In this document: positions 36,207 through 46,228 of the stretch, piece after piece
Position numbering within the stretch: the stretch's first letter is position 1
How the letters are laid out: every line of letters begins with the position of its first letter
Source: Arthrobacter mangrovi
GTDB lineage: Bacteria > Actinomycetota > Actinomycetes > Actinomycetales > Micrococcaceae
DNA: 64,000 nt
Direction of reading: 5' to 3'
Assembly (NCBI RefSeq): GCF_026011795.1
Contig: NZ_BRVS01000007.1
Location: 155,907-219,906, forward strand
The notes under the pieces: generated by a model
Databases searched by the model: none
What the model was told of the DNA's origin: nothing
The model's input: only the letters and a program-made list of their open reading frames with translations
Program-made: the position numbers and the translations under genes

Positions 36207-38569
36207 ATCCTTCGCCGGGAATCCGTGGTCCGGTAGACGTCGAAGACCCCGTCGATCCGCCGCACCGCGCTGAGCACGTGGCTCAGGTACTTCGGATCAC
36301 CCATCTCGAAGGAGAACCGGGACACCGCGAGCCGGTCGCTCGAGGTATGCACCGTCGCGGAGAGGATGTTCACATGGTTCTCGGCGAGGACCCGGGTCAC
36401 GTCCGAGAGCAGGCTCTTGCGGTCGAGCGCCTCGACCTGGATCTCCACCAGGAAGACGCTGGCCTTGGTCGGCGCCCACTCCACCTCGACCATCCGCCCG
36501 GGCTGCTCCCGGAGGTCTTCGACGTTGCGGCAGTCGGAGCGGTGCACCGAAACCCCGGAGCCGCGGGTCACGAAGCCGATGATCGGGTCCGGCGGGACCG
36601 GCGTGCAGCAGCGGGCCAGTTTGACCCAGACGTCTCCGACACCGACGACGGTGACGCCGGAATCCGAGGTTTTCGGCCGCTTGGGGGCAACGGAGATGGG
36701 CGCTTCCATCTCTTCGGCTGCCTCCTGGCCACCCAGCAGCGCGACCAGGTGCTCGATGACGTTCTGCGCCGAGCTGTGGCCGTCGCCGACCGCGGCATAC
36801 AGCGCGGAAATGTCCTGATGGTGCATCTCCTGGGCAACGGCCAGCAGCGCGTCGTGCGTCATCATCCGCTGGAGGGGCAGGTTCTGCTTGCGCATCGCGC
36901 GGGTGAGCAGGTCCTTGCCCTTCTCGATGGCCTCTTCCCGGCGTTCCTTCGTGAACCATTGCCGGATCTTGTTGCGTGCCCGCGGGCTCTTGACGAAACC
37001 CTGCCAGTCCTGGCTTGGGCCGGCGCCCTCAGCCTTCGAGGTGAAGATCTCCACCCAGTCGCCGTGATTGAGTTCGCTGTTCAGCGGGACCAGCTTGCCG
37101 TTGACCCGGGCACCGATCGTGCGGTGCCCCACCTCGGTATGGACGGCGTAGGCAAAGTCCACCGGCGTGGATCCGGCCGGCAGGGCCATCACCTCGCCCT
37201 TCGGGGTGAAGACGAAAACCTCGCGCGCGTTGATCTCGAACCGCAGCGAATCCAGGAACTCTGCCGGATCGGACGTCTCCTGCTGCCAGTCCACGAGGCT
37301 GCGGAGCCAGCCCATGTCACCGCCGTCCGCGGCAGTACCGGACTTCGCGGCGTCCTTGTACTTCCAATGCGCCGCGACGCCGTACTCGGCCCGCCGGTGC
37401 ATCTCGTAGGTGCGGATCTGGATCTCCACCGGCTTGCCGCCCGGGCCGATCACCGTGGTGTGGAGCGACTGGTACATGTTGAACTTGGGCATCGCGATGT
37501 AGTCCTTGAACCGCCCGGGCAGGGGGTTCCACCGCGCATGCAGGGCGCCGAGCGCGGCGTAGCAATCCCGAACGCTGTCCACCAGGACCCTGATGCCCAT
37601 CAGGTCGTGGATGTCGTCGAAATCCTTGCCGCGGACGATCATCTTTTGGTAGATCGAGTAGTAGTGTTTCGGGCGGCCCGTGATGGTGGCCTTGATCTTG
37701 ACGCCGCGCAGATCATCACCGATCTTGGTGCGCAGCATCGTCAGGTACTTCTCGCGCTCCGGCGTCCTGTCCCCCACCATGCGCACGATTTCCTCGTACA
37801 CCTTTGGGTGCAGCGCGGCGAAGGAAAGGTCTTCCAGCTCCCACTTGATCGTGTTCATGCCCAGCCGGTGGGCGAGCGGGGCGAAGATTTCCAGCGTTTC
37901 GCGCGCCTTCTTCGCCGAGGACTCCGGCGACACGAAGCGCCAGGTCCGCGCGTTGTGCAGCCGGTCGGCCAGCTTGATCACCAGGACGCGGATGTCCTTG
38001 GCCATCGCGACTACCATCTTGCGCACGGTCTCCGACTGCGCGGCGTCGCCGAACTGCACCTTGTCCAGCTTGGTGACGCCGTCCACGAGCATGGCCACTT
38101 CGGAACCGAACTCGCTGCGCAGTTGGTCCAAGGTGTAGTCGGTGTCCTCGACCGTATCGTGCAGCAGCGCCGCGGCGAGCGTGGTGCCGGTCATGCCGAG
38201 CTCCGCCAGGATCGTCGCCACCGCGACAGGGTGCGTAATGTACGGATCCCCGCTCTTGCGCTTCTGCCCGCGGTGGCTGCGCTCTGCCACAACGAAGGCC
38301 CGGTGGATCAGGTCGAAGTCTTCACGCGGGTTGTTGGCCCGAACGGTGCGCAGCAGGGGCTCGAGGATCGGCGAGTATCCGGGCGACCCCCGTCCGGTCA
38401 GCCTTGCCAGCCGCGACATGGTCCGCTCCCGCCGCCCGGGAAAGGCGGGACGGGGCGGTGCTTCCTGGGCCGCAGGCGCCTGGGCCTCGGTAGGCACGGC
38501 AACAGGTCCGGGTCCGGGCTTGGCAACGGCACCCGGTGCCCGATTCGATGCGCCACCGTTATCTACCAA
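36203..38569 (-). CDS. relA: Bifunctional (p)ppGpp synthetase/hydrolase Rel
   Basis: Makes and degrades the alarmone (p)ppGpp. The 788 residues have a disordered N-terminus (1-50), then the HD hydrolase domain with ITHPVAVA (His113) and [10 protein letters not shown] (His137-Asp138). The synthetase domain follows with [21 protein letters not shown] (key residues R-P-K-x-x-Y-S-I and R-G-K-D) and the TGS domain. Then come a zinc-finger-like [13 protein letters not shown] region and a C-terminal ACT domain. Intact HD and RxKD motifs argue that both activities remain. The start is TTG 38569 after AGGAAGG; ATG at residue 51 is an alternative. Confidence 0.94.
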   Translation of the reverse strand: MVDNGGASNRAPGAVAKPGPGPVAVPTEAQAPAAQEAPPRPAFPGRRERTMSRLARLTGRGSPGYSPILEPLLRTVRANNPREDFDLIHRAFVVAERSHRGQKRKSGDPYITHPVAVATILAELGMTGTTLAAALLHDTVEDTDYTLDQLRSEFGSEVAMLVDGVTKLDKVQFGDAAQSETVRKMVVAMAKDIRVLVIKLADRLHNARTWRFVSPESSAKKARETLEIFAPLAHRLGMNTIKWELEDLSFAALHPKVYEEIVRMVGDRTPEREKYLTMLRTKIGDDLRGVKIKATITGRPKHYYSIYQKMIVRGKDFDDIHDLMGIRVLVDSVRDCYAALGALHARWNPLPGRFKDYIAMPKFNMYQSLHTTVIGPGGKPVEIQIRTYEMHRRAEYGVAAHWKYKDAAKSGTAADGGDMGWLRSLVDWQQETSDPAEFLDSLRFEINAREVFVFTPKGEVMALPAGSTPVDFAYAVHTEVGHRTIGARVNGKLVPLNSELNHGDWVEIFTSKAEGAGPSQDWQGFVKSPRARNKIRQWFTKERREEAIEKGKDLLTRAMRKQNLPLQRMMTHDALLAVAQEMHHQDISALYAAVGDGHSSAQNVIEHLVALLGGQEAAEEMEAPISVAPKRPKTSDSGVTVVGVGDVWVKLARCCTPVPPDPIIGFVTRGSGVSVHRSDCRNVEDLREQPGRMVEVEWAPTKASVFLVEIQVEALDRKSLLSDVTRVLAENHVNILSATVHTSSDRLAVSRFSFEMGDPKYLSHVLSAVRRIDGVFDVYRTTDSRRRI

Positions 38570-38691
38570 GTGCCAAACCTTCCTGCCGTGGGCCGCCTCA
38601 CGCAGCGTGTATAGGACCGATCAGGCCGCCTCTCCCCGGGGTGGCCGAATGCTCCATCGTTCTAGTGTATGCCCGAAGGCAGAGGCCGGAC

Positions 38692-38722
38692 ACGGGCGCC
38701 GCCCGCGTCGGCCGGCGCCCGT
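38692..38722 (-). terminator. Hairpin after secF
   Basis: ACGGGCGCC / GGCGCCCGT, nine perfect pairs that extend with G-C flanks, begins 8 bases after the secF stop and separates the sec genes from relA. Confidence 0.55.
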
Positions 38723-38729
38723 CCATGCT

Positions 38730-39749
38730 CTAGGCCGTGGCAGACTCCCCGGCCGTCTCGCGGGCCTTGGCTTCCTGCTCCCTGCGGAGCCGGACCTTCT
38801 TGGCCTGCTGGACCAGGGCCGGCTCGTTCGTCCGCAGCCGGGCGTACAGCGGAGCGGCGATGAACACCGTGGTGGCCGTTCCGATGATGATGCCGATGAA
38901 GAGCGAAAGCGACAGGTCCTTCAGCGTTCCTGCGCCCAGCAGCAGCGCGCCGATGAAGAGGATGGAAGCGACGGGCAGGACCCCGACCACAGAGGTGTTG
39001 ATGGAGCGGACCAAGGTCTGGTTGATCGCCAGATTGACCTCCTCATCGAAGGTGCGCCGGGTCGAAGTTGCGATGTCGGCGGTATTTTCGCGGACTTTAT
39101 CGAAGACGACCACGGTGTCGTAGAGCGAGTAGCTCAGCACGGTGAGGAAACCGATGATGGCCGAAGGCGTGACCTCGAAACCGATGAGCGAGTACAGCCC
39201 TGCCGTCACGATCATGACGACGCCCATGCCGGCCAGCGCCGCGGCCGACATTTTCCAGGTGCGGAAGTAGATGGCCATCAGCACCGCGGCCAGGGCGACG
39301 AAGACGACGAGCCCCCATAGTGCCTGGCGCGTCACGTCGGCGCCCCACGTCGGGCCGACGAAGTTGGACGTCACCTGGTCCGCCTTGACGCCGTAGGCCT
39401 TGATCAACCCGTCGCGGACCGCCAGGGTCTGGTCATCGGAGAGCTGCTCCGTCTGGATCCGGACCGTGTTTGGCGCAATGTTGGTGACTTCCGGATCCAG
39501 CGCGGGCTCCACCGCGGTGACGGCGTCCTTCCCGAGACTCAGGTCCGTGTTTTGGGTCTGCGAGACAGTGAACTCTGATCCGCCGCGGAAGTCGATCCCG
39601 AGGTTGAAGCCGCCCTTGGCCACCGGAATGATGATGGAGAGCAGCACTGCCGCCCCGGCGATGATGAACCACAGCTTGTACTTCTGGACGAAGGGGTAGG
39701 ACCGCTTGCCCGAGTAGAGCTCGTTGCCGAACGTTGCGAAGTTAGGCAT
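38730..39749 (-). CDS. secF: Protein-export membrane protein SecF
   Basis: Partner of SecD; uses the proton gradient to pull secreted proteins through SecYEG. The 339 residues hold six membrane helices with the first periplasmic loop starting FNLGIDFRGGSEF (the D1/G-G motif). The family SYSLYDTVVVFDKVREN motif follows helix 4, and SINTSVVGVLPV comes in helix 5. ATG 39749 overlaps the secD stop by one base (TGATG). The tail is charged and disordered. Confidence 0.97.
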   Translation of the reverse strand: MPNFATFGNELYSGKRSYPFVQKYKLWFIIAGAAVLLSIIIPVAKGGFNLGIDFRGGSEFTVSQTQNTDLSLGKDAVTAVEPALDPEVTNIAPNTVRIQTEQLSDDQTLAVRDGLIKAYGVKADQVTSNFVGPTWGADVTRQALWGLVVFVALAAVLMAIYFRTWKMSAAALAGMGVVMIVTAGLYSLIGFEVTPSAIIGFLTVLSYSLYDTVVVFDKVRENTADIATSTRRTFDEEVNLAINQTLVRSINTSVVGVLPVASILFIGALLLGAGTLKDLSLSLFIGIIIGTATTVFIAAPLYARLRTNEPALVQQAKKVRLRREQEAKARETAGESATA

Positions 39750-41482
39750 CAGTTGCTCTCCTTATCCGTGCTGCGCCCGGAGACCGCGGCGGCACGCTCT
39801 TTCTCTGCGGCGGCCCGCCGCTCGGCAATGGTCTGGCGCCGCTGCGCTTCCGCCGCCGCACCGGCGGTTTTGCCCCGCGGTTTCGGCGTGCCCTCGCCCG
39901 GCTGGCGGATGCGTCCCGCGCCGCGGTACAGCGGCACCACGCCCAGGCGCTTCGGGTCCAGCCCGGAGAAGCGGTGGCCTTCGCCGAAGAACTTCGTGCG
40001 GGCCAGCAGCATCATCACCGGGTGGGTGAACAGGAAAACCACCACGAGGTCGGCGATGGCCGTCAGGCCCAGGGTGAACGCAAAACCACGGACGTTTCCA
40101 ACCGCCACGAAGTACAGGACGACGGCGGCCAGCAGGTTGACTGCTTTCGAGGCCAGCACCGTGCGCTTGGCCCTCTTCCAGCCGTTGTCGACGGCGGACA
40201 CCAGCCCGCGGCCGTCGCGCAGTTCGTCGCGGATCCTCTCGAAGTAGACGATGAACGAGTCCGCCGTCTGGCCGATGGCCACAATCAGACCGGCCACGCC
40301 GGCCAGCGACAGGCGGTAGTTCTCCGTCCAGCCCAGCAACGCGATGGCCAGATAGGTCAGGATTCCGGCCACCACCAGGGAAGCAATGGTCACGAATCCG
40401 AGCATCCGGTATTGGAAGAACGAGTAGATGGCGACCAGGAGCAAGCCGATCAGGCCTGCAATGACGCCCATGCGCAACTGTTCGGAGCCGAGGGTTGCCG
40501 AGATCTGGGTCTCGCTCTGAATATCGAAGCTGATCGGCAGTGCGCCGTACTTCAGCTGCTCGGACAGCGCCCGTGCCGATTCTTCCGTGAAGTTGCCGGT
40601 AATCTGAGGGCGGCCGTCGGGAATCACGGCGTTCGTGGTCGGTGCCGAAATGACCGTGCCGTCCAGGACGATGGCGAACTGGTTCTGTGCGCCGGTCAGG
40701 CCGAAGAGCCGTTCGGTGACGGACTTGAAGGTCTGCGTCCCCTCGCCATTGAACTCGATGTTGACGGCCCACTGGTTCAGCGACTGGCCCTGGTTGCCCC
40801 GGACCTGTCCGAAGCTGGCGTCCTGGATATCGGTGCCGGGCACCTCGACCGGGCCAAGGATGTACTTCTGGCCGGTGTCCGGTTCACACGCGATCATCGG
40901 CTTCTTGGGATCCGAGGGCTCCTCGCTCGCCGCGGCGATCGTCGCCGGGTCGGTGCAGTCGCGCGCTTCCATCTCCTGGTACAGCTCGGGAGTAATCCAG
41001 TTCAGGTCGCTCGCGTTAGCCGGCTTGCCGCTCGGCTTGGGCAACTCGGCTTCGGGAGTACGGCTTTCCTTCGGCACCGCCGCTCCGGAGGCAGCGGCCA
41101 GCACCGGGCGGAACTCCATCGCGGCGGATGCCTGGATGAGGTCGCGGGTCTTCTCGTCCGGCACGCCGGGGAGGCTGACAATGACGTTGCGCCCGGACTG
41201 GGTGCTGATTTCGGCTTCGGCCACGCCGGAGCCGTCCACGCGCTGCCGGATGATTTCGACTGCCTGGTCCAGCTGCTCGCTCGTGATCTGGCTGCCCCCG
41301 CCCTGAACCTTCGGGGCGAGGATCATTTGGGTGCCGCCTTCGAGGTCCAGCGCCAGCTTGGGCGCCCAGCTGGCCTGGTTCGAAAGAACGCCGCCGCCCA
41401 GGGCAGCGGTCAGGACGGCAATAAGGACGCCGAGCCAGATCAGGGTCCTCTTGGCGGCAGAATTGCGGCCGGAACGTGCCAT
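39749..41482 (-). CDS. secD: Protein-export membrane protein SecD
   Basis: At 577 residues from ATG 41482 (AGAAAG upstream; earlier in-frame codons have no family sequence). One N-terminal helix, a P1 domain starting [13 protein letters not shown], the large extracytoplasmic domain and five C-terminal helices with [25 protein letters not shown]-like [13 protein letters not shown]. The lysine- and alanine-rich C-terminus beyond residue 530 is a typical actinobacterial extension. It is co-translated with secF. Confidence 0.96.
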   Translation of the reverse strand: [577 protein letters not shown]

Positions 41483-41584
41483 GAATGGTCTTTCTCTCGA
41501 CGGCTGCCGGCGCAGGAATTCCCGCATGACAAATGGGCGGGGCTGCCCCCACCCACTGGTCCGGCCGGTGGAACCGCGTGCGGA

Positions 41585-42037
41585 CTATTTGTTGTCTTTG
41601 TTCTGTTCTTCGTTCAGCCGCTTCAGGGCTTCGTCCGAGGATTCATCCTCGCGGAACACGGACGGCTCGTTCCCGCCGGCCAGGGCGGACGCGTCATCGG
41701 GAACCACGGCATCCTTCGGTTCGATGATCTCGCTGACGGCCTGCAGGTGCACGGTGGCCGTGTTTCCGGGCGACAGCTCGATGACGGCCTTGTTCTCGTC
41801 CCGGTCCACCGAAACCACGGTGCCGAACAGGCCGAACTGCGTCATTACCTGGGTGCCCGGCCGCATCTTTTCCTGCATCGTCTGGGCTTTCTCCTGCATC
41901 TGCGCCCGGACCTTCTTCTGCTTCCGGAACATCATGAAGATCAGCAGGCCGAAAATGACGAATAGCGCGAGGGTCATGAAGTCGAACCCGCCGCCCTGGG
42001 GCTGCGCGGTGTTATTGGCAAAGACGTTTACGAACAC
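41585..42037 (-). CDS. yajC: Preprotein translocase subunit YajC
   Basis: 150 residues from GTG 42037 (GGAAC upstream): a short start, one membrane helix (FMTLALFVIFGLLIFMMF, about 21-38), a basic KQKKVRAQMQEK turn, then the YajC core MRPGTQVMTQFGLFGTVVSVDRDENKAVIEL. The acidic C-terminal tail (about 105-150) is longer than in proteobacteria. It stands 102 bases before secD, and yajC-secD-secF is the standard order. A longer frame to 42148 is unlikely. Confidence 0.93.
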   Translation of the reverse strand: MFVNVFANNTAQPQGGGFDFMTLALFVIFGLLIFMMFRKQKKVRAQMQEKAQTMQEKMRPGTQVMTQFGLFGTVVSVDRDENKAVIELSPGNTATVHLQAVSEIIEPKDAVVPDDASALAGGNEPSVFREDESSDEALKRLNEEQNKDNK

Positions 42038-42178
42038 TGAGACGTTCCGTTCCTTCTTCTGGACGCGAGCTGCGGCACGGCCGCACTCGGATGGTCTGCG
42101 CCGGACAGGGCAGCGCCTTGTAGGGCACGGAGCAAGCCTGGCTGCCATCCATTCTACGCGTGCAGCCCGGCGGTGACG

Positions 42179-43264
42179 TCACGATCCGCTATCGGAGAAG
42201 CCGCGTTCCTCCTCCTCGAGGACCGACAGCAGGTCCGGAGCCCCGGCGGCGGACGCCGGCATCTCCAGGCCGAGGTGTTCCCAGGCGGCCGGCGTGGCGA
42301 TCCGTCCGCGCGGCGTCCGACCCAGAAGCCCTTCGCGCACGAGGTACGGCTCGGCCACGGTCTCCACCGTTTCGGTCTCCTCCCCCACGGCGATGGCCAG
42401 GGTGGAAAGGCCCACCGGACCTCCTCCGAACTTCGTAATCAGGGCCGTGAGGACCTCGCGGTCCAGGCGGTCCAATCCGCGTTCGTCCACTTCATACATG
42501 TCCAGCGCGGCGGCGGCAGACCTGGCGTCGATTTCGTCGATCCCGTGGACCAGTGCCCAGTCCCGCACCCGGCGCAGCAGCCGATTGGCAATACGCGGAG
42601 TGCCCCGCGACCGCCCGGCGATTTCGGCGAAGCCGGCGGAGCTGATCTTGAGGTCCAGCAGCATAGCCGAACGCCGGAGCACCAGTTCCAGTTCCTGCGT
42701 CGAATAGAACTCCAGATGCCCGGTGAATCCGAACCGGTCGCGCAGCGGACCGGGCAGCAGGCCGGCCCGTGTCGTGGCGCCGACCAGGGTAAACGGCGGC
42801 AGGTCCAGGGGAATGGCCGTGGCACCCGGCCCCTTGCCGACCACTATGTCCACCCGGAAGTCCTCCATGGCCATGTACAGCATTTCCTCGGCCGGCCGGG
42901 ACATCCGGTGGATCTCGTCGAGGAAAAGGATCTCGCCTTCGGTGAGCGAGGAAAGGATGGCCGCCAGGTCCCCCGCATGCTGGATGGCGGGTCCCGAGCT
43001 GATGCGCAGGGGGGCGTTCATTTCCGCCGCGATGATCATGGCCAGCGTTGTCTTGCCCAGGCCGGGCGGACCGGACAGCAGGACGTGGTCCGCCGTGCGC
43101 TCCCTGATCCTCGACGCCTCGAGCACCAGGGACAGCTGCCGGCGCACCCGTGCCTGGCCGACGAAATCCGCCAGGTTCTTGGGCCGGAGCGCCGACTCGA
43201 GCGCGCGTTCCTCAGCTTCGCCCGCCGCCGAGACGATGGACGTGCCTTCGGATTCCGCCGGCAT
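42179..43264 (-). CDS. ruvB: Holliday junction branch migration ATPase RuvB
   Basis: Hexameric AAA+ motor driving branch migration with RuvA. The 361 residues show Walker [18 protein letters not shown] (near 64-80), Walker [11 protein letters not shown], the sensor [20 protein letters not shown] and a C-terminal winged helix with [13 protein letters not shown]. The ATG 43264 overlaps the ruvA stop by one base. Confidence 0.97.
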   Translation of the reverse strand: MPAESEGTSIVSAAGEAEERALESALRPKNLADFVGQARVRRQLSLVLEASRIRERTADHVLLSGPPGLGKTTLAMIIAAEMNAPLRISSGPAIQHAGDLAAILSSLTEGEILFLDEIHRMSRPAEEMLYMAMEDFRVDIVVGKGPGATAIPLDLPPFTLVGATTRAGLLPGPLRDRFGFTGHLEFYSTQELELVLRRSAMLLDLKISSAGFAEIAGRSRGTPRIANRLLRRVRDWALVHGIDEIDARSAAAALDMYEVDERGLDRLDREVLTALITKFGGGPVGLSTLAIAVGEETETVETVAEPYLVREGLLGRTPRGRIATPAAWEHLGLEMPASAAGAPDLLSVLEEEERGFSDSGS

Positions 43265-43902
43265 CAGCGGGCACCCGCCGGGGCGCGCCGGCTGCCGCCG
43301 GTCCGGCCGTTATCCTGTCCCATTCTCCGCAAGGTCAGCCGCAGCATCCGGCCCACATCCGAACCGGCCGCCACGTCCGGGTTCTCCTCGGCCGTCCGGT
43401 CCAGCGCGGCGGCCGCGTCCTTCTCCGACCAGCCCAGGCCGGTCAGCGCCTGCAGGACCTGGTCCTGCCAGGCCGGCCCCGCGGGCGCCGCAGGTCCTTC
43501 CACCGGCACGAGCTTGCCTGCCAGTTCCAGGACGATCCGTCCGGCCAGCTTCGGGCCAATGCCCGGAACCTTGCTGATGGCCTTGCTGTCCCCGTCCGCT
43601 ACGGCCTGACGCAGCGCCTCCGGAGGATGCACGGCCAGTGCGGCCAGACCGAGCCGGGGCCCGACGCCGCTAACGGAAATCAGGGTTTCGAAGACCTCCC
43701 GCTGGACCGCGTCCTCGAACGCATAGAGCGTCATCGAGTCCTCGCGGACGATCATGAGGGTCGCCAGTGAGGCTTCGCGTCCGACGTGCAGGGTGGCCAG
43801 GGTCTGCGGGGTCGCCTGGACCAGCATGCCGAATCCGTTCACGTCGACGACGGCAGAGTTCAGGCCAACATGGCTGACAATGCCGCGAAGCGAGCTGATC
43901 AT
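43264..43902 (-). CDS. ruvA: Holliday junction DNA-binding protein RuvA
   Basis: Tetrameric junction-binding protein. The 212 residues have the OB fold at the start ([25 protein letters not shown], shown by MISSLRGIV and VDVNGFG), helix-hairpin-helix motifs [15 protein letters not shown] and [18 protein letters not shown], and the RuvB-binding C-terminal domain (about 150-205). A LexA-like site lies about 58 bases upstream, and a 146-base gap separates it from ruvC, so ruvAB may have their own promoter. Confidence 0.96.
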   Translation of the reverse strand: MISSLRGIVSHVGLNSAVVDVNGFGMLVQATPQTLATLHVGREASLATLMIVREDSMTLYAFEDAVQREVFETLISVSGVGPRLGLAALAVHPPEALRQAVADGDSKAISKVPGIGPKLAGRIVLELAGKLVPVEGPAAPAGPAWQDQVLQALTGLGWSEKDAAAALDRTAEENPDVAAGSDVGRMLRLTLRRMGQDNGRTGGSRRAPAGAR

Positions 43903-43959
43903 GTAGTGACTCCATAAACGCAGGGCTGGAAACGCGCCGCCTCCGACGGCGTCGTTTCT

Positions 43960-43975
43960 CCGAACATATTTACGA
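43960..43975 (-). promoter_or_regulatory. LexA-box-like site upstream of ruvA
   Basis: Read on the minus strand TCGTAAATATGTTCGG matches 13 of 16 positions of the actinobacterial SOS consensus TCGAACATATGTTCGA. It lies about 58 bases before the ruvA start, in the only sizeable gap of the ruv group. A TAAATA that could be a -10 overlaps it. One half-site is degraded, so binding is uncertain. Confidence 0.45.
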
Positions 43976-44048
43976 ACAGCCTACGCGTTGCCGGGGACAT
44001 TCAGCCCGATTGCCGCGCCGGACGGGCGAGGGACGAGGGACCACCGGT

Positions 44049-44624
44049 TCACCACTTCCTGCGCTGGGCCCGCGCCTGCGCCTCTGCCCAGGCGCGCTGG
44101 GCCGGCGTCAGGGAACGTCCCCCCGCCGCCGCGGACGCCGTCGTGGCACTCCCCCGCCAGGCGTGTGTAATGGCCAGCGCCAGGGCATCCGCCGCATCCG
44201 CCGGGCGCGGCGGCGTGTCCAGCCGGAGGATGCGCGTCACCATCTTGGTCACCGCCGCCTTGTCCGCCTGGCCATTGCCGGTAACGGCCGCCTTGACCTC
44301 GGTAGGCGTGTGGTGCGCAACCGTGATGCCCCGTCGCGCCGCGGCCGTAATCACGATGCCCGACGCCTGGGCGGTGCCCATCACGGTGCTGACATTGAGC
44401 TGGCTGAAGACACGTTCCACCGCCAGGACGTCCGGCGTGTAGCGGTCCAGCCATTCGTCGATGGCCGTCGCGATGGCCAGCAGGCGCTGCTCGAGCGGCA
44501 CGTCGGCGGAAGTGCCGACGACCGTGACTCCGGCCAGCGTGGCGCGCCGGTTCGGCTCCACGTCGACGACGCCGAAACCGCAGCGCGTGAGGCCGGGGTC
44601 GATGCCCAGGACACGCAGGGTCAT
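44049..44624 (-). CDS. ruvC: Holliday junction resolvase RuvC
   Basis: RNase H-fold endonuclease that cuts Holliday junctions. The 191 residues carry the four catalytic acids: Asp9 in GIDPG, Glu70 in LAVERVF, and Asp143 and Asp146 in [11 protein letters not shown]. The C-terminal tail is basic and arginine/alanine-rich ([17 protein letters not shown]) and longer than in E. coli. The ATG 44624 is 16 bases after the yebC stop. Confidence 0.96.
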   Translation of the reverse strand: MTLRVLGIDPGLTRCGFGVVDVEPNRRATLAGVTVVGTSADVPLEQRLLAIATAIDEWLDRYTPDVLAVERVFSQLNVSTVMGTAQASGIVITAAARRGITVAHHTPTEVKAAVTGNGQADKAAVTKMVTRILRLDTPPRPADAADALALAITHAWRGSATTASAAAGGRSLTPAQRAWAEAQARAQRRKW

Positions 44625-44640
44625 CCGGTTGTGGTCCGGC

Positions 44641-45399
44641 TCAGTCTTCGGATTCCAGGGCGGCCATGACCTCGTCGGACAGGTCGGCGTTGGAGTACAC
44701 GTTCTGGACGTCGTCCAGGTCTTCCAGCGCGTCGACGAGCTTCATGAACTTCCGCGCGGCGTCCAGCTCCAGGCCGACCTCCATGGAGGGGACAAACTCG
44801 ATCTCGTCGGTCTCGTACTCGATGCCGGCTTCCTCAAGGGCCGCCACCACGGCGCGCAGGTCCGTGGGCTCGCTGTGGACCTCGAAACTGCCGCCGGATT
44901 CCTTGACCTCCTCGGCTCCCGCGTCCAGGACCGCCATCAGGACATCGTCTTCGCCGAGGTCGTTCTTCGGCAGGTTCACGACCCCCTTGCGGCTGAACAG
45001 GTAGCTCACCGAGCCAGGATCCGCCACGGTGCCGCCGTTGCGCGTGATCGCCAGGCGGACCTCGGAAGCAGCGCGGTTCTTGTTGTCGGTCAGGCACTCG
45101 ATCAGCAGGGCCGAACCCTGCGGGCCGCGGGCTTCGTAGATGATCTCCTGGTAGTCCACGGCCTCGCCGGTCAGGCCGGCGCCCCGCTTGACCGCCCGGT
45201 CGATGTTGTCGTTCGGAACCGAGGTCTTCTTGGCCTTCTGCACCGCCAGTTCGAGGGCGGGGTTGCCGGACATGTCGGCCCCGCCGGCGCGGGCGGCGAC
45301 TTCGATGTTCTTGATCAGCTTGGCGAAGGACTTGGCGCGGCGGGCATCGATGACGGCCTTCTTATGCTTGGTCGTCGCCCATTTGGAGTGTCCCGACAT
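44641..45399 (-). CDS. yebC: YebC/PmpR family protein
   Basis: 252 residues beginning [21 protein letters not shown], the conserved start of the family (here in two parts: [14 protein letters not shown] and AVIDARR). It continues with [19 protein letters not shown] and [19 protein letters not shown]. The family is reported as DNA-binding regulators and, for YebC, as a translation factor for proline stalls; which applies here cannot be told. GAGGAGAAG precedes ATG 45399. It lies in the normal pdxT-yebC-ruvC order. Confidence 0.95.
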   Translation of the reverse strand: MSGHSKWATTKHKKAVIDARRAKSFAKLIKNIEVAARAGGADMSGNPALELAVQKAKKTSVPNDNIDRAVKRGAGLTGEAVDYQEIIYEARGPQGSALLIECLTDNKNRAASEVRLAITRNGGTVADPGSVSYLFSRKGVVNLPKNDLGEDDVLMAVLDAGAEEVKESGGSFEVHSEPTDLRAVVAALEEAGIEYETDEIEFVPSMEVGLELDAARKFMKLVDALEDLDDVQNVYSNADLSDEVMAALESED

Positions 45400-45401
45400 G
45401 C

Positions 45402-46067
45402 TTACGCTTCTCCTCTAACGATTCTGATAAAAAGTTCGTGGATGCGGCGCTCCCCCGTAACCTCCGGGTGGAAGGATGTCGCCAGCAGATGCCGCGAACG
45501 CACTGCGACAATTCTAGCCGTCCCATGCAGTGTTCCCGTGTGCGACGCCTCTTCCGGCAGGACCTGGGCCAGCACCTCTACGCCCTCGCCAAGGCGTTCA
45601 ACCCACGGGGCGCGGATGAAGACGGCGTGTACCGGCTCCGGTTCGGTCCCCGGCACCGCCGCACTGAATTCCAGCCCGCGGAAGGCCAGATCGGTCTCGA
45701 ACGACTCCCGCTGGCGGCCGAACGCATTGCGGCGAACGGTAATGTCCAGGCCGCCCAGCGTCTGCTGCGGGTTGCCCTGCCGGTCCGTGGCCGGATCGGC
45801 GATCTCGTTGGCCAGCATGATCATCCCGGCGCAGGATCCGTAGACGGGCATGCCCGCGGCAATCCGCTCCTTCAGCGGATCGGCCAGCTCGAAGATCCGG
45901 GTGAGCTTGTCGATCGTGGTCGACTCGCCGCCGGGAATGACCAGCCCGTCCACGGCGTCCAGTTCCGCAGGCCGCCGCACGGTGGCCGCCTCGACGCCGC
46001 TATGGACCAAGGCAGCTAGATGTTCGCGGACGTCTCCTTGGAGGGCGAGCACGCCGATTTTGACCAC
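45402..46067 (-). CDS. pdxT: Pyridoxal 5'-phosphate synthase glutaminase subunit
   Basis: Supplies ammonia to PdxS for de novo vitamin B6. The 221 residues have [11 protein letters not shown] at the start, IPGGESTT (oxyanion region), the nucleophile Cys79 in [10 protein letters not shown] and the catalytic His-Glu in [12 protein letters not shown] 46067 follows AAAGGAAA. Its partner pdxS lies 5.3 kb away at 51321-52235, separated by genes on both strands, so the two are not in one operon here. Confidence 0.95.
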   Translation of the reverse strand: MVKIGVLALQGDVREHLAALVHSGVEAATVRRPAELDAVDGLVIPGGESTTIDKLTRIFELADPLKERIAAGMPVYGSCAGMIMLANEIADPATDRQGNPQQTLGGLDITVRRNAFGRQRESFETDLAFRGLEFSAAVPGTEPEPVHAVFIRAPWVERLGEGVEVLAQVLPEEASHTGTLHGTARIVAVRSRHLLATSFHPEVTGERRIHELFIRIVRGEA

Positions 46068-46214
46068 GCAGGGTTTCCTTTTCCAGTGTCAACGGGGCAA
46101 CGGCCGGGATCCGGCCAGGAAAAAACATTATCCTCCCCGCGCATCCGCACGCGAACCGGCGGCACCGCCCGGCACGTTCGGATGCCCCTGACCGGCCACA
46201 CCGGCGGGAGCTTG

Positions 46215-46220
46215 TATAGT
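46215..46220 (+). promoter_or_regulatory. -10 element of a possibly leaderless murT transcript
   Basis: TATAGT lies 8 bases before the murT ATG, with no ribosome site between. Transcription starting 7-9 bases after this hexamer would begin at or next to the ATG. No convincing -35 is seen. Confidence 0.45.
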
Positions 46221-46228
46221 TTCTAGTC

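Noticed and set aside
46068..46228. Mobile element or attachment site at the edge of the 46-51 kb block
   Set aside because: No transposase, integrase, tRNA gene or flanking direct repeat was seen.
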